From Gammaproteobacteria bacterium (GTDB lineage Bacteria > Pseudomonadota > Gammaproteobacteria > Steroidobacterales > XN24), in the NCBI GenBank assembly GCA_029287575.1, contig JARFQW010000032.1, positions 1-64,000 of the forward strand: DNA of 64,000 bases. Reading direction: 5' to 3'. The notes below the pieces were generated by a model. It made no database searches. It was not told the DNA's origin and was given only the letters and a program-made list of their open reading frames with translations. Made by a program: the position numbers and the translations under genes. Below are positions 63,549-64,000 of the stretch, piece after piece. Within the stretch, counting starts at the first letter, position 1; each line of letters opens with the position of its first letter.

Positions 63549-64000
63549 CTAGAAACTCACCGAACGTCCGCCGTCCACGGCGACGATCTGACCGGTGATG
63601 TAGTCGGCGTCCCGGGCCAGGAACAGGGCGGTTTCCGCGATATCGTCGGGACACCCCAGGCGCGCGAGGGGCACCTTCCCGAGGGTGGCGTCTTTTTCCG
63701 CCTCCGCAAGGCCCGCTTCCGGCCAGAGAATCGCGCCGGGGGCAATCCCGTTGACACGGACCGCCGGCGCCAGATCGCGGGCCAGGCTTTTCACGAGCAT
63801 GGCGTTGCCCGCCTTGGCGACGGCATAAACCACGTGGTCCGCCGGCGGCCGGTCGGCATGGATATCCACCAGGTTGATGATGCAGCCCCCGCTCCCGGTG
63901 AGCGCCGGCGCTGCGGCCTGGGCAAGAAACAGCGGCGCCTTGAGATTGGTGCCCACCAGGTCCTGCCAGTTCTTCTCCGAGACGGTGCCTATCGGCGTCG
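63549..64000 (-). CDS. Pteridine-reductase-like SDR, truncated by the window edge
   Basis: The visible C-terminal 150 residues start TPIGTVSEKNWQDLVGTNLK and continue with LFLAQAAAPAL, VDIHADRPPADHVVYAVAKA with the YxxxK pair, and DADYITGQIVAVDGGRS. The upstream portion including the cofactor motif lies beyond 64000. This pattern matches pteridine reductase (FolM/PTR1-like) SDRs, which reduce biopterin or dihydrofolate; the folate genes near it agree. A general SDR remains possible without the N-terminus. Confidence 0.8.
   Translation of the reverse strand, partial: TPIGTVSEKNWQDLVGTNLKAPLFLAQAAAPALTGSGGCIINLVDIHADRPPADHVVYAVAKAGNAMLVKSLARDLAPAVRVNGIAPGAILWPEAGLAEAEKDATLGKVPLARLGCPDDIAETALFLARDADYITGQIVAVDGGRSVSF

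Overview
The window is about 64 kb of GC-rich, gene-dense chromosome. The core genes and their order (rpsU-yqeY-dnaG-rpoD, then divergent tsaD-folB-folK) and the sodium/acetate genes point to a gammaproteobacterium, probably from the halophilic Ectothiorhodospiraceae/Chromatiales side; that placement is inference from gene content only. No rRNA, CRISPR array, prophage or plasmid gene was seen. There is one tRNA gene and one complete insertion sequence.

Layout. 1-187: truncated DUF2461 gene. 392-1704: a complete ISL3-family element, inserted in the T-tract of the actP terminator. 1.7-17.1 kb: an acetate-utilisation locus with the actP-type symporter and its small DUF4212 subunit, a CrbS-like sensor kinase with a transporter-like N-terminus, an acs-crbR operon, a DcaP-like porin, two DUF294/CBS nucleotidyltransferase-like proteins, a DEDDh exonuclease and a nucleoside deaminase. 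17.3-21.4 kb: MscS channel, SDR, acyl-CoA dehydrogenase.

21.4-41.3 kb is an accessory stretch of small single genes (cupins, MarC, SH3-DUF3955, SDRs, VOC, DUF3465, a TIR-TolB-TPR protein, SstT, dienelactone hydrolase, DUF2834, YeeE, GFA, a beta-propeller protein). It includes at least five decayed or frameshifted genes: a DUF1254/DUF1214 remnant, an NTF2-like gene, a ParB-like gene with two nonsense codons, a small secreted protein broken in its signal peptide, and a cupin. tRNA-Ile2(CAT) lies at 39.4 kb.

41.6-46.8 kb holds a GxSxG lipoprotein, a succinate-semialdehyde-type dehydrogenase, the PA2779/PA2778 pair and EcsC. 46.8-51.7 kb is the most unusual locus: a tightly coupled operon DUF5132 - HMA2 protein - P2-type cation ATPase - divergent MetK-like protein - EcsC, with three 4-base stop/start overlaps. 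The MetK-like protein has lost both family signatures. 51.8-55.5 kb: CBS protein and a large DUF748 protein. 55.6-60.2 kb: the macromolecular-synthesis operon. 60.3-64 kb: tsaD, folB, folK, an S41 peptidase lipoprotein and a truncated pteridine-reductase-like SDR.

How the parts work together (inference from families and context): acetate enters through the porin and the symporter, is activated by Acs, and CrbS/CrbR controls the response. The DUF294 pair and exonuclease are recurrent neighbours of this switch with unknown roles. The ATPase operon looks like one multi-protein membrane system with an uncharacterised SAM-synthetase-like partner.
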